Notes under the pieces: generated by a model | The model's database searches: none | The model's input: only the letters and a program-made list of their open reading frames with translations | Told to the model about the DNA's origin: nothing | Assembly (NCBI GenBank): GCA_003996215.1 | Contig: QJPP01000003.1 | Location: 620,001-684,000, forward strand | Source of the DNA: Jaltomata sinuosa | Lineage: Eukaryota; Streptophyta; Magnoliopsida; Solanales; Solanaceae | Length of the DNA: 64,000 nucleotides | Direction of reading: 5' to 3' | Part shown: in pieces, positions 24,665 to 37,239 of the stretch | Layout: each line of letters starts with the position of its first letter | Position numbering within the stretch: the stretch's first letter is position 1 | Translations under genes and position numbers: made by a program

Positions 24665-26210
24665 TGTAACGACTAGGCTCGTCGTTATGGATAAACTTTT
24701 CGTGCCAATTTTTGAGTCAGAAGACTTCTGGGTTTGGGAGTTGAAAATTCTGGGCAAGGCTAGTTTTGATCAGTTTTGGAGCGAGGCATGGTCTAGGGCA
24801 ATCCGGGTAAAGATTGGGTGAAGTGTCTTGATTTGAGATAGTTTTCCATTTAGCTAATATATAAAGGAGTCTAGGGGACTTTTCGGAATCGAATTCGAGA
24901 AAGTAGAACTCCCAGAGTCGAGGTTGACGCGAAGGGGTTGTTTCAGAACGTCAGGAAATTAAGTGTGTTGTAAAATGGACCCTTTTGAGAAGATTTATGA
25001 CTTTTTATTCCATGTCAACTGCCGTAGCGGTTGACACACCGCTATAGAGACCTTCGCTATAGCTGAGAAATTACCACTATAGAGGAAGTTAACACCGGTC
25101 AGCACCACTATAGCGGTAGGTTCCGCTATGGCGGTACCGCTATAGAGGAGCATGGACTGCTATTGCAAAGCGACAGGATCAAAAAACTCAAAAATGGGTT
25201 TTATATTTTCATTCTCTCCCACTCAACTCCAAAACAGACGAGGGTTACTCTAAGAACCCTCCTAGGCTGCTCCAAAGCTTGGGAGCTATAGGGAGGAGGG
25301 ATTTTGGCTGAAAGGACGTGAAACCATGGATTCGGGCCTACGGAATCATCAAGGAATGCCTTTACGGAGCCAGAAAGTGCATAGAACAGCTGCTCGGCAT
25401 CCAGGTAGGCTAGGTTCTTTCTTTTAGTAGACTTAGACCTGTTTCTATTTCATATTATGTATATAGAAGGAAAGGAGGAATCATGTTTAGGCCTTCGAGC
25501 ATGGAGTCTGGAGGAACATTGTATGGTTTGGTTGGTTTACTAATTAGGGATTGATAATGTCAGGGTGATGTGCTTCATCCTGAGTTTTTTATACATGTCA
25601 AAATTGGGTTCAGAAAACTAGATTGTTGGTAAGGTTTGGGAAATCAAAAAGCCTATGGTTAATTAAGTGACTAGTTTAAAGGGTGTTTCGGGGATGATTC
25701 TAGTATAAAGGAAGTAGATTAAACTAGAATGGTTAAGGTATCAATGTTGGAGGATGTCTTTCCTATGTTGTATCTGTCTTAAAAAAGTGTTTGAAATTGA
25801 TATATCTGCGAATATGTGCCAAAAAGGGGTAAGTCGGGGATTAGTCCTCGGGTGGGTTTAATTATACGTTACTATTGTAGTTGATGATGGTCCCATGAGT
25901 GGATCGGGTTTAATTGTTGAAACTGTGACCATTGCATATTGGCCTATGAGAGGCCGGGTAGTTGAACTTAAGTGTAGGATTGGTCTTAGTGTGGACCGGG
26001 ATGACATGTTGAACACTTAGGTGATGGTTATTGATTCCTGCATGCATTGTTAGTTGTGTACTTTTGACTAAGTATTTGTATGGTTGCATTGCTTAGGGAA
26101 TGATTTAGGAATGTCCAAAAGTCCCATTTTGAACTAGGTGTTATTGCTTGTTAGTTTACAAGTGTTGATTGTTCATTATTTTTTACTATGGATTTTGTGT
26201 GACATTCGAT

Positions 26211-26430
26211 TGGCTCGGGTACCACGCCTGGTATAAGTTATTTATTGGTTGGCTCGGGTACCACGCCTAGTACATGTTACTTAATGTTGGCTCGGGTACC
26301 ACGCTTGGTGCAGGTTACTTATTGGTTGGCTCAGGTACCACGCCTAGTATAAGATAATATTTTGTTTGCTTGGGTACCACGCCTGGTACGGGAATTACAA
26401 ATGGTTGGCTCGGGTACAACGCCTGGTATG
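26211..26430 (+). repeat. 39-bp tandem repeats, about six units
   Basis: This is the same unit as 21021-21138, expanded. Copy-number change between the two LTRs of one element must postdate insertion. Confidence 0.85.
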
Positions 26431-27277
26431 GTTTTGCTTTACTTGTTTTGTTGTATTCTTTACATGTTGGTTCCATGAGTGAACCGGGTTATCTGTTATT
26501 GATGTCTTTACATGTGGCTCCTTGAGTGAACTGGGTTATCTCTGATTGACTACATTGGTCCTTGAGAGGCTAGGTTGTTACACTTAAATGTGGGGATGGT
26601 CCTGGGGTGGACCGGGCATCGCATATTTACACTTAGGTGTTGGTCTAGGGATCCTTGCTTGGTCCGGTAATAAAAAAGGGTAAATATCATATTTATTATA
26701 GTTATTGAATGATTGTTGAACCTGTCTCCTATGGTGGGTAAGTCAAAAGGTAGACTGAGAGTCTGGAGTTATACTAATGGTTGTTATTATATGTTGTATT
26801 GCTTTACTCAGTGCGGGTGCACCATTTGTTCTTTATATATTGGGTTCCTGAGAGGGCCGAGATTTATTATCATTTATCGTATAGTTAGCCCTTGAAGGGC
26901 CGGGTTCGTGTGCTTACGTGACAAGGTGGTTCTTCTATGAACTAGGGTCATATATTATTGTCCTAGGGATCCTTGTTGGGTCCGGTTTTTGTGAAAAAGA
27001 TATATGTTGTCGTCACTGGGAATTATCAATATCAGTTAGACTTGTTGCGTACGTTTGATAAGCTAAGGGAGAGATTTTTGGTCTAGTTATAGCATTTGTT
27101 GTTGTCACTTTTCGAGTATGGCCCTGGGGTCATGGGAATAGGTTTGTACTAGTAGGTGGCGGACTGACAGGTGTGGTCTACGTCACTAAGTAGTGGGGTT
27201 TACTCCGGGTTACTAGGTCATAGTGGTTGACTTGGGTAAGGAAATGGTAGTCCAGGTATGGACATAGATGTTGGCAA

Positions 27278-27408
27278 TGTCAAGGTGACTTGGGAAGTCT
27301 AGGTATCAAGGTGACTTGGGAAGTCTAGGTGACAAGGTGACTTGGGAAGTCTAGGTGTCAAGGTCACTTGGAAAGTCTAGGTGCCAAGGTGACTTGGGAA
27401 GTGTAAGG
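27278..27408 (+). repeat. 26-bp tandem repeats, five units
   Basis: This is the same unit as 21778-21880 with one more copy. Confidence 0.85.
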
Positions 27409-27964
27409 GATAGGCAGGCTTGGGTTGATATTGGGTTTTGATAAGGTTAATGTTGAAGGATTGAGTATTGTAATTAATTGTGCATTCCCTTGATTTCTTA
27501 TATGATGGTATGAGTGGATTCGGGTCGACCAATGATGCCTACCAGTACGTGTGTTTGTATTGATTCTACTCTTGCTATACCTTTTGGGTATAGTCTGGTT
27601 GCAGGGTTGGTGATGTTTCACAAGTTCAGGATGACGGTGATTCTCCAGTAGCTCCTACTTCTTGCTTCTATGGTGGGAGTTGTGTCTTCTTCATTTTTGT
27701 ATCATCTTGTAGTAGTTCTTGTATCGGCTTAGACTAGGTCCTAGGGAGGGTGTTTTAAAGTTGTAAAATGGTTTTATTGTATTCTTCATAGAGGAGGTTT
27801 CTTAAATAAAAGATTGTAAAGGTTTTCATGCATCGAAAATGAAGGTTTATGGTTATACTTGAGTTTTTCCACATTTACCTGTTGGACGGGTGGTAAGGGT
27901 TCGTCTATCTAGGTGCATAGAGTAGGCGCCTACACGGCCCTGTAGGTGTGATCGTGACATTTTG

Positions 27965-29033
27965 AAACCTCTCTTTTGGCACCCAACCCTCCTAATTCTT
28001 AGAAAAGAAAGAAGTTGGCTAAATCCCTAAGTTTGGGGGGAAAGAAATAAAATTTGTGTGGTGATTGATATAGGAAAAAGCCTAAGTTTGGAGGTGTGCA
28101 TAATGAAGACTTAAAGGAGGTATTGAGCTTAAGTTTGGGTGTATCACCTAGTGAAATCATGTGAATTTCTTGAAATGACCAAAATATTGAAGAAAGAAGG
28201 AAAAAGAATTGAATTGGTGCTACCCTTCCTCTTAAATGCTAAAAGAGCAAATCAAAAGTATTGGGATGAATGGCTTGGGGAAGACTTGGGATATGAGAGG
28301 AGGAAATAAGGTGAAATCAAATCAATGATGTAAGCGGTGCGCTGAAATATCAAATGATAGCATTAGGGAGGAATCAGTCACTTACCCTAGATCATTACCT
28401 TCCCTTTACCCTGACCTTCATAGATACCCGCAAGTCTTTACTGATTCTGGTCTTTGAAACTCTATATTAGTGGAGAATTACATGATGGGCAAGCCTATGC
28501 TTCTACGTGTGTGCATTTGAATTTTTTTGAGAGAGTAAGCATCATTTATTCTATCCTATAATCCCTATTGTTGTGAAATGCATAATTGTGAGTGGGATTC
28601 TCTACTGTTGTGAGTGGCATTGCAACCTTGGAGAATATCGTGAAGTCTTGATCTAAATTAGGGGGAATGAATGCAACAAGTTGTGACATGAAATTGAGGC
28701 ACGTTTTGAAAGCCTAGTGTCATTGAATTGAGATGCTAATTGATTTTGTTTTAAGTGAAAATGTTCCCCGATTTTCCCCGGTTTTGAATGAAAAAAACTG
28801 AAGTCTCTTGAAAAAAGGTTTGAAATGATTTTATTGCTTATGATCATGGTGGTACCAATCAAGATTTGTGTTTTGTTTGAGTCTCTTTGTTTTTAGTCTT
28901 TTTATTTGGATTGTTTTGTTTGAATTGTAGTAGTCCTAGTGTGATCCTTTGTCTTTGAAAATTGAGTCAATACTTTGCTTTAGTGAGTGTCTTGAGGTGC
29001 TTGAGGAAAAGCAATAGTTTAAGTTTGGGGGTT
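27965..29033 (+). mobile_element. Athila-1, part 2 (3' untranslated region and polypurine tract)
   Basis: Reverse-complement similarity to Athila-2 near 32300-33310 is clear, for example GGCACCCAACCCTCCTAATT and AAGTTTGGGGGG. The region ends with AGTTTGGGGGTT (about 29022-29033), the polypurine tract. No gene is seen. Confidence 0.75.
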
Positions 29034-30462
29034 CGATAAGTTGGTAATATACCAACTTATTGAGCTCTTAAGCATGAATTATTGCCTCAATCTTGTGCTT
29101 ATTTAATGGATTTATGTCTTTAAACTCTCATGTATAGGCATTCCTAAGATTTGATAAAGAACAAGGATTTAGACCCAAAAAGCAAGAAATGAAGGCAAGA
29201 ACCCAAGCGATGAGCTAAGGAAAGAAGCCAAGTAAAAAATTGGTATATGCAAAGCACATAAGGCCACTTCCAGGCGCAAGTGGGCTACAACGCAAAATCC
29301 AAGTCTCAAGATGGGAATTCTAGAAGAGTTGTCCTTGGCAGTTGCGGGCGCAAATGGGCTTTTGAGCCCCCAAATGAAGTGCAAGATAATCCAGTGCACT
29401 GGAAACAATTCAAGGTACTTGCGAGATGCAAGTAGGCAATTGTGCCCGTAAGTGGACCGCAAGTGATCCACATGTTTCAACGCAGGGATATTTTTATCCA
29501 GATCTTTTTAGTCAAGATTGCAGTTTTCAAGGATGAATTTTGGGGAACTAAACATTTCATTCTAATTCTGAACATTCCCCATTGGGCATTGTACTAGATA
29601 GTGAAGAAAATACTTTGTGAATTCATCTTCTCCAAGTGAAAAACACCATTATTGATAAATTAAATCTTGGATTTGGATTTATTTCTATTAATGGCTGATA
29701 TTGAGGAACAATCTCTTGGTATAATTTCTCTTTCTCTTTCCATGAGTAGCTAAATCCATATCTAGGGATGTGTACAATAATGGGTGTGTAATTATGATTG
29801 GGTATTGATTAATTGCTATTAGATTTGATTATTATGTGTGAGTATAATGATTTCTTCAAGTTTTAATTATAAAACTGGTGGTTGCAAACATTGATTGAGT
29901 TCTCTAATGCTAATCTTACTGGAGACGAATTGGAATTGGATAAGATCTCATAAGTAAGGATTTGGGAATTTTCCTATCTAAGGGCTTAAGGTAAAGATAG
30001 TTTAGTCCACTTAAGAAAAAGTTGGTTGGTTAATTATGCATTGACTTTAGGGTTTGGGAGAACCTAAAGTAGATATGCTCTTGAGTTGAGAGACTTTTAG
30101 CATAGCCCAAACCAATACTACCCATATCATAATCAAATTGAAGGCAATTATAAATCCCTATTATAGTTACTACCCCATCAAAAGCACACCCCTACACCTC
30201 CAATCCTTGATTGATACAATTGTGTTACATTGATAATTTGCTACTCTTGATTTAAACGAACTTGTTACAAACAAACCCCCCCTTTCATTACTTATTGTTA
30301 TTTTTACGCAATGTGCAAGTTAATGGTGAATTTAAATACAAAGTTTGATTCAATTTGTGCCTAATCCCTATGGAATCGCCCCTGACCCATAGTTGGGTAA
30401 ATTATATTGTCAACGATCGCGTACACCATCTCTTGATTGAGAGGGTGTATTGGGCGTTATCA
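29034..30462 (+). repeat. 3' LTR of Athila-1
   Basis: It begins CGATAAGTTGGTAATATACC (TG changed to CG), matching the TGATAAGT start of Athila-2, and ends GGGCGTTATCA. A U3 word cluster of GCGCAAGTGGGC, GCGCAAATGGGC and CCGCAAGTG types lies at about 29255-29475. A weak TATA-like ATATTTTTATCC lies near 29488. The 5-bp flank ATTAA (30463-30467) would be its TSD. Confidence 0.8.
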
Positions 30463-30781
30463 ATTAATGCCTTATCTTTTAAGCGTATTGTATAGCTTCT
30501 CGATGGCACCTTCCCACGGTCATTCCCTTTCTTTGCCATGTTGAGAACCTCTGTTCATGGTTTATGAAGATCCTGAATTATTCCACTGCTACTAGCTGAT
30601 CCTGGATGCAACTTTGTAATCAGTTTGGATGGAAAGCTAATCATCATGGTATGTTACGCTATCATAGGCTGTTGTTTTTTATCTTATTTTTCTCAAGACT
30701 CTTTACATGAAGACTTGACATTTGGTTAAATGCTTCTCTTGCCTTTGGTTATTGCAACTGGACTTATCAGTCGATACCCCT
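30463..30781. other. Flanking DNA, nothing recognised
   Basis: This is the left flank of Athila-2. I see no gene, repeat or motif. The last five bases, CCCCT (30777-30781), are the left TSD of Athila-2, repeated at 40630-40634. Confidence 0.6.
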
Positions 30782-32292
30782 TGATAAATGCTCAAATTGT
30801 GGCTCTCCAATTAGGAGGTCACTGCGATCGCGTAGTCAAAACAAAATTTATAAACCCAACGGATGTCGGGGTCGTACCCAAGGGACCTAATTTAGCTCAT
30901 TAGAGATTGTACGAAGCGATTTCAAAGTGAGAGTGGTTGTTCAACAAACCAAAGCAATAAAAAGGGAGAATTGGGAAAGTTGTCACTACTAAATCAACTC
31001 AAATAAAAACTATAAAATCGAGATGGGTGTACCAATAAGAACTAGATGACTAGGGGCGCATTTCTGATGGGGCATTCGCTATAGGATAGGGTAGTCACTA
31101 ATTCACCTAAATTCTCACCTATTGACACGGGTAGTGTTGGTCATAAGTGTGGAATGCTATCTCTCGATCAACATCCATATATCTGATGATTTCAGTTAGA
31201 ACATCATTCGGTGTGCTAAATAACCAACCAACATTTTCTTGGGGAGGTCGTTCTATTTCTAGCTCGGACCCTTAAATGGGAGATTCCGCGATTGAAGCTA
31301 TGTATAGCCTCCAATCTAAGTGGATTCCCAAGTACCCACTAGCAATTTCACATCCACAACTACAAAATTCTCTCTCGAACAACTAAATAGCCAAGTAAGG
31401 TAAATTCATGTTTGCAACCACAAATTATTAGATTAAAACATGGTGAAATTACTAGACCCATATCATATAAGCAATTATAAAATCGAATTAGCAACACCCA
31501 TACCCATTAGCTACACACCCATCATCAATACTCCCCTAGACAAGAGAAATTAACCACTCATAGAAGGGGAGAAGATATACCAGCTAGGTAAATCAAATTC
31601 CCATCCATTGTAGTTGATTCTCAAGTTCTAGAGTCAAATTAGGTACACAATTTGTTAACCAAAAGATTGGATTGAAAACCCTCTCTTAATGGAGATGTAG
31701 AAAAGTGTTTACAAGCCAAAAATATCTTCAAGTTCTCTACTGAAATTCCCTGCTCAAAATTGTATATACAATACAAGCCTAAAATTGCCTTTTATATATT
31801 CCCAAAATCGTCAAATAAATGTAGGACAAAATTTCCCTGTGGGTGGTGTGCGACGTGGAATGCAGTTCGCACATCGCAGTGTGCGCGTCGCACACCCGCT
31901 TCAGGTTGACTGGTGACTTTAGCTGCTTAAGTAGGCTTTATGCGAAAGGTGATGCATTTCGCACCATGAGATTTGTGTGTCGCATGGCGACCGTATGCCG
32001 TGGTAGAATCTTCATTCATCTTGCAGCTTCATGCAGAGGAGATTGAAACCGCACCTCGACATATGCGTGTCGCACAGCCACCACACCTCTCGGCAGATTC
32101 TCCAACTTTTCTCAACTCTTCACACTTAGCTCCTTTTTGGCACTTTTTGGGTCCATATCCTTGTTTCTCCTCTTTTAACCAAAGTACCTGCATAGACATT
32201 AATAAAGTCCATAAGATATTCTTAATAAATTCAAAACGTTGCAATAATTCATGGATATAGGCTCAATAAGTTTGTAGATTACCGACTTATCA
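30782..32292 (-). repeat. 3' LTR of Athila-2
   Basis: It is a direct repeat of 39120-40629; on the minus strand it starts TGATAAGTCGGTAATC at 32292. U3 words of the TGCGACG/CGTCGCA type cluster at about 31840-32090, followed on the minus strand by a TATA box ATATATAAAAGG at about 31788-31800. The polypurine tract lies just outside at 32293-32305 (AGTTTGGGGGGTT on the minus strand). Confidence 0.95.
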
Positions 32293-32308
32293 AACCCCCC
32301 AAACTTGA

Positions 32309-34321
32309 ACTATTGCTTGTCCTCAAGCAAGATACTCTCATGGCAAGGAATGAATTATGCTAAGGCTCAATTAAAGCACAAAAACTATTCTACACTAAAA
32401 ATTTAAGAAAAATAAACAAACAAAAGACTCAAACAAAAGACTCAACTACTATGCTTATCTCAATTTGGACCCCCACATGCTCAAGGTAATTGCTCATTTT
32501 AAAACTTTTTTCAAAATGGACATCATATCTCTTTTAAAACTCAAGGGAATTTGCCATTCAAAACAAGACATTTTAGCTTCTCAAGTCATTGGCATGGACC
32601 GTCAAGGTTTGCCTCGAGATTCGCCACACAACTTGTCTCATTCATTCCCCTCAATTGAAATAGAGACTCTATGCTTCAATTCGAGTGCATGATTCCACTC
32701 ACCACAAGAGAGAATACCACTCACAATCATTCAATTCACAAAACACAGGATTATAAGAGAACCAAGAAGACGCTCACTCTCTCAAGGAAGTTCAAGTGCA
32801 TAAGCGTCGAACCATAGGCTTTCCCTTCATGTAAATCGCCACTAATGTAGGGTAGCCAAGCTCGAAATCACCAAGGACTTGCGAGTTATAATGTTGGGTA
32901 AGGCTAAGGTGAGGATATCATGTGGTTCAAGTGACTATACCTCCCTAATGCTCTTTTTTTCATTTCGAATGTCGCTCACATTTTTTCAATTTTTTCAACT
33001 TCACCCTCTTTCTCCCTCACACAACCCAAGATTTCTCCTTTTTGCCTCATGATCATTCGCTCCTTATATCACCTTCACTTGGTAGGACCTATTTTTGCTT
33101 TTTCAATTTGCTCATTGAATTGGTCTTTTTGGAGCAATTTTCAATTCTCGAATCAAGGTGCTACCTTGCACTTGAAGTGCATTTCTTTTTTTCTCCTCGT
33201 TTGATCATATGCACCCCCAAACTTAGGCATTTGCCTATGTCATCTTTTGTTTCCCCCCCAAACTTAAGCTTTTAGCCTATATTTCATTTTTAAGCAATTA
33301 GGGAGGACGGGTGCCAAGCTAGAGTTTCCAAGAAGGTCAAGGTGTTACAAATGTGTCAAAGAATGGTCACAAGCTCAAAGGGGTTCACTAGGATTTGATG
33401 TCATTGGGAGGCCATTTGAAAGAAGTGGCTATCAAAAAGGGCCTAAGGTCATTTCCCAAGCTTGGCTACACCTAGAATTTTGCCTTGAATCACATTTGGG
33501 GCAAGTTCTAGATGACACTTATGCACAAGAATCAAGGTAAAGCCTCACCGCACAAGGCATCATGCCACAAGACTTCATCCATTAGTTCCACAATCAATTG
33601 GGGCAAATGACTTTTGACAATCTATTTCGAGTTCATTACACACTCGTTTGTGACTCAATCAAATCAAAGCGAGAGTGTGCAAGTCATGACAAGAGAATGC
33701 TTTTATCTCAAAAATTCATTTCCCTTCCTCTTTTCCTTTTCAAAAACAATTTACCAAGAAATTCTTTTGGTGGGCCCATTTCGAGACAAGCATTTACAGA
33801 CTCAATTCTAAACTAAACTTGGCATTTTCCCTTAAAAAATTCACCTCTCAATCTATCATAGGGAAACACCAAACCTAGTCGACACACAAAAACAAAATAA
33901 AAGAAAAAGAAAATAATCAAAACTTCTGCTCCTTGGGAAAGAACCGTAGTACTAAATAAACCCTCGGAGTTTATTTCTACACTACTATCAACAAGGCGAT
34001 CCATAATTTTTCACGCTCATGAATCAATCAATAATAAGCCTCAGCGTAGGCATTTAGCGCATTTGGAAGGCACTGGTAGTGGAACAATGGAGCATGTAAT
34101 AACATCAATAAAATTCAAGCCCAACGAGGGCACAATTAAGCTCAAGGTAAAAACTAAAACAAAACATAATCTAAAGAAAGGAAAAATAATAGCATCGCAA
34201 TCAATCCCAAATGTGCCCGACAAGGGCCAAATAAAACTAAGCAGACTAATCAACTAGGCCCGACAAGGGCAATAAATTGTCTCAAGCCCACTCACGGGCG
34301 CCAAAAAGCAAGTAAACAAAG
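32309..34321 (-). other. Athila-2 3' untranslated region
   Basis: About 2 kb lie between the post-env hairpin and the polypurine tract. They share several purine-rich landmarks with Athila-1 (AAGTTTGGGGG-type runs at about 33220 and 33255). No conserved frame is seen. Confidence 0.65.
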
Positions 34322-34383
34322 CCACCCCCTCCCATGAAAGAAGCATTGTCCTCAATGCTCATAGTTTCATGGGAAAAGGGTGG
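34322..34383 (-). ncRNA. Three-tier AGGA-loop hairpin after the env-position gene
   Basis: Nested perfect arms are CCACCC/GGGTGG, CCCATGAAA/TTTCATGGG and AGCATTG/CAATGCT, 22 pairs in all. The terminal loop reads AGGA on the sense strand. It lies about 130 nt after the ORF stop. Athila-3 has GCATTG-AGGG-CAATGC in the same place. Confidence 0.55.
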
Positions 34384-34512
34384 AACTCCCTATAGGATCT
34401 ATTCCTCCTCACCATCACCATAAAAAGCCATTTCTTCTTCAACATCCTTCCAATTTGGGCCATCACCACTCCTTCGAGAGTTTGCCAAAATTGTAGAGTC
34501 ACAAAGAACTCT

Positions 34513-35853
34513 CTAAAACTCGAGGTCCTCATCATCGTCTAGCTCTTGGTCAGCATGCCCGGGTAGCTCTTCTTTTGTATAGAAGGCAAAAAAGTTGTCC
34601 AACGGGTCGGGAATCCTCTTGGGTGGAGGCACTGTGGTCAAATCAGCCTCCACCACCAGATCTTTGCCTTTGGACTTGTCAATATCCTTTTGGATTTTTG
34701 AAATTTCCTCTTCCATAACATCAACCCGCTTGCATAGCGTGTTTAGACTATCCACCACCCTCTTTACTGCACTCTTAACTTCCCTATTGATCATTCCGGG
34801 TAGTTCTGCGGCTAAATCTGTCAGTTTCTTCTCATGACTATGAGTTTTGTCGACCATATTTTGAAGACCACTCTTTGTTATGGAGGATGCGGGGGCCTGT
34901 GGGTGTGCTTCCGAAGTATCCCAAGAGAGGGAAGAATTTCCTGCTCTAGCACCAGGCTCATCACTGTTAATCTCACTCAGCTGCTCCGTCCTTTACCTCT
35001 TGAACCTGGGGGCATCCTTGTCTGTTTTCTTATCAAGATCAATGACCCTGATGGCATGAGTGAATTTGTCGCAAGAAAGAATAGGAACATCCTCTTTAGC
35101 ACACAACTTGGTGATCAGGACCAGGAAAGGGAAGGAGTCATTTTCGCGATGAGCTTTCCTCCGGATTACCATTGCATCCACCTTTCGAATGTTTATATGC
35201 TCCTCTGTCATGATAGCCTTGATTAGGATGGCACCCTATTGAGGTATATTTTAGTCATTCTGAGAGGGGAGAATACGGTTGCGCACTAGATCATACCAAA
35301 GTCGCGCCTCAAATACCAATGATCTCCTAGGTATATCGCCTCCCATGGTAGACCACACAGGGGTGCCTAGAGCAACGGTGCGAGAAGTCTCTTGATATGG
35401 CTTGAACTCAGCAGTCATTCTAGCCATTAGGGATTGTGCAGGGTTAATTGGGTGTTTCCAATATATAGCATTGATTTCCGCAGGGGTGACGGATACTTTC
35501 TTGCCTCTGACAGTGACAACATCAAGATTGGGGAACTTGTCTTTGGGGCCTTTATAGCCTTTAGAATCTTGTATGGCTTGGTAAGCCGCAAAGAATTCGT
35601 GGACTATTTCTTCATAGTATCCCCGAGGTACCTCTTGAAATGGTTGCCACCCTCTAGTAGCAAACTGGTGGGGCATATTTGGTAACTCATCACCCAATTC
35701 CCCTAGATTAAAGCTCTGCTCCACATTGAATCCTCTATCTTTGTCCCATTTGTAGAGAGCTCTCATGCCCTCTATTCCTAAGCGGAGCCTTGCTTCATCT
35801 GCAGCTGATCTTTGCCTTGCTTGGTTTCCCAAGTTTCTACTACCAGAAGACAT
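34513..35853 (-). pseudogene. Env-position gene of Athila-2 (plant transposon-protein domain), broken
   Basis: One frame of about 447 codons runs from the ATG at 35853-35851 (MSSGSRN) to 34513, with three stops (near 35250, 35235 and 34993). The middle (codons about 70-230) has HEFFAAYQAIQ, VRGKKVSVTPAEINAIYW and a tryptophan-rich LWYDLVRNRILP block. It aligns with Athila-3 and resembles the domain annotated as a putative plant transposon protein. The C-terminal third has a likely coiled coil near 34650-34780 and an acidic tail. I see no signal peptide or membrane segment, so envelope function is not supported. The ATG follows an acceptor-like AG by three bases. Confidence 0.75.
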
Positions 35854-35856
35854 AAT

Positions 35857-36915
35857 CTGCATCCAAGGATTGTGAGCCAAAAACAAAACAAAATTTACTA
35901 AAGGTGGAATGCAATAGATTAGAAAGCAAAGTATGTGTCTGTTGTCTTGTGCGGACCACATACGAAATGCACTAGGAAGAGTGTGTGTCACAAGTGCTGT
36001 CGCACAAGCCAACAGAACCTTCAGGAAATTTTTCTATTGATGTGCGAAGCTAGTACAATCCGCACCATCAGAAGTGTGTATCGCATCAAGCTTCGCCCCT
36101 CAAGTCAGTGTTCTTCAGTTTCTTTTCAACTTTAGTGTGACGCCTTGGGCCACCTGCATATCAATATTTATGGATCGTATGCCGAACGCACAAAGACACA
36201 ATTGGAATTTTTTGATTCCTTGTGTTCTTGTGAGTTACGCATATGATACATAGAATAAGATGTGCTTTGGCACTTAGCACCACACGCAACCAATTCATAA
36301 TAAGAAAAGGGGCAAGGGGATTCATGACCATAACTTCTGGGTACTCAGACTTCCCTTGATTTCCATTAACACAAAACCAACAAGAAAGGACTCAACGACT
36401 TCCCTTAAGATGAACGTTACCCCATCTATCATTGGGAACATCAACCCTCCTTGAAACAATAGGCACCAACAAGTATATCAACAATTAACCTCCTCCCCGC
36501 ACAAGATCATACACCCCAACTAGATTTTCAATCAGGATCATAGGCATACGATCAGCAACAATCACCCTCAATTATCAATTATCAAACAACACCTCATGAC
36601 TAACGATGACTTGCCCATAAGAATGACGTCACCCAATCTATCATCGGGCCAAATCAAGCACTAGTCACAAGTGGGTTACTCAGACTTCACCCCATCACAG
36701 ATATTAAGGCTAACCATTACAACCAATCAACATGCATAGTTAAGATTTATAATATACCAAGTTGACATTAAAAGATTTCATCATTACAACTCCAAATTGG
36801 GGACCCAAAATTTTTGGATCTCACCCATTATCAACATGGCTAATCTACTAAGCATGATTCATACTATGAGTTCCCAACAATCATAAAAATAACTATTTAA
36901 CGTCGGGGAACTTAC
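35857..36915 (-). other. Predicted intron before the env-position gene of Athila-2
   Basis: The donor, CACTTGTG then GTAAGTTCC, is near-consensus (GT at 36915-36914). The acceptor, CCTTGGATGCAG, ends at 35857, just before ATTATG. Exon 1 is non-coding. Inside, near the acceptor (about 35945-36195), is a cluster of TGCGA/TCGCA words like those of the LTR. Athila-3 has the same layout. Confidence 0.55.
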
Positions 36916-37230
36916 CACAAGTGAAGATTATGAAGGGAAGAACAAAAATCGAAGCTTATTTGAATTCCAATAATGGTGACCCACAATACCTCTCAGAGAA
37001 TGATGGCAGCAACGTGGAGAAGTGGTAGAGAAGTTTGGGTGAGAAGAGAAGGATTTGTGGGAGTTTGAGGTATTTGGAGAGAATTTTAGTAGAGGATTTT
37101 GAGAGTTGTGGAGAAAGATGGTGGAAAAAAGAAGAGAGAGAGGCGGTTTTAAAAGAAAAAGAAGAAGAAGAGTCGGCCGGGTCATCTCTGGGTCAAGTCG
37201 GTCAATGGGTTAGGTCATTTAAAAATTCAA
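36916..37230 (-). promoter_or_regulatory. Internal promoter and leader exon of Athila-2
   Basis: On the minus strand, TTTTTAAATG (about 37216-37226) is followed by GACCC-rich spacing, TTTTAAAACCGCCTCTCTC (about 37139-37157) and a long pyrimidine-rich leader ending at the donor. CGCCTCTCTCTC and CTCAAAATCCTC also occur in Athila-3. A plant-gene-like start region is inferred. Confidence 0.45.
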
Positions 37231-37239
37231 ATTTACCTC

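Larger units (their letters stand above)
19547..27959 (+). mobile_element. Element E: non-autonomous large retrotransposon derivative
   Basis: Two long direct repeats (2885 and 3295 bp) flank a 2.2-kb interior with a primer binding site but no gag or pol. TSDs TTTTG flank the whole. LTRs are about 73% of the length. This fits the LARD class, which needs the enzymes of another element. The 5' LTR starts TATAACCACC and the 3' LTR TGTAACGACTAGG; they end CATCACA and CGTGACA. Confidence 0.85.
24665..27959 (+). repeat. 3' LTR of element E
   Basis: It begins TGTAACGACTAGG and ends ATCGTGACA. It is longer than the 5' LTR mainly through more 39-bp repeat units and an extra repeat-like stretch at 26430-26640. 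Confidence 0.9.

Noticed and set aside
24537..24821. 94-codon open frame across the E interior and 3' LTR start
   Set aside because: It crosses the LTR boundary, is not preserved in the 5' LTR copy, and has no motif.
35854..36012. Hydrophobic stretch in frame upstream of the Athila-2 env-position ATG, looking like a signal or membrane segment
   Set aside because: It lies inside the predicted intron, has no counterpart in Athila-3, and the better start is the ATG three bases after the acceptor.
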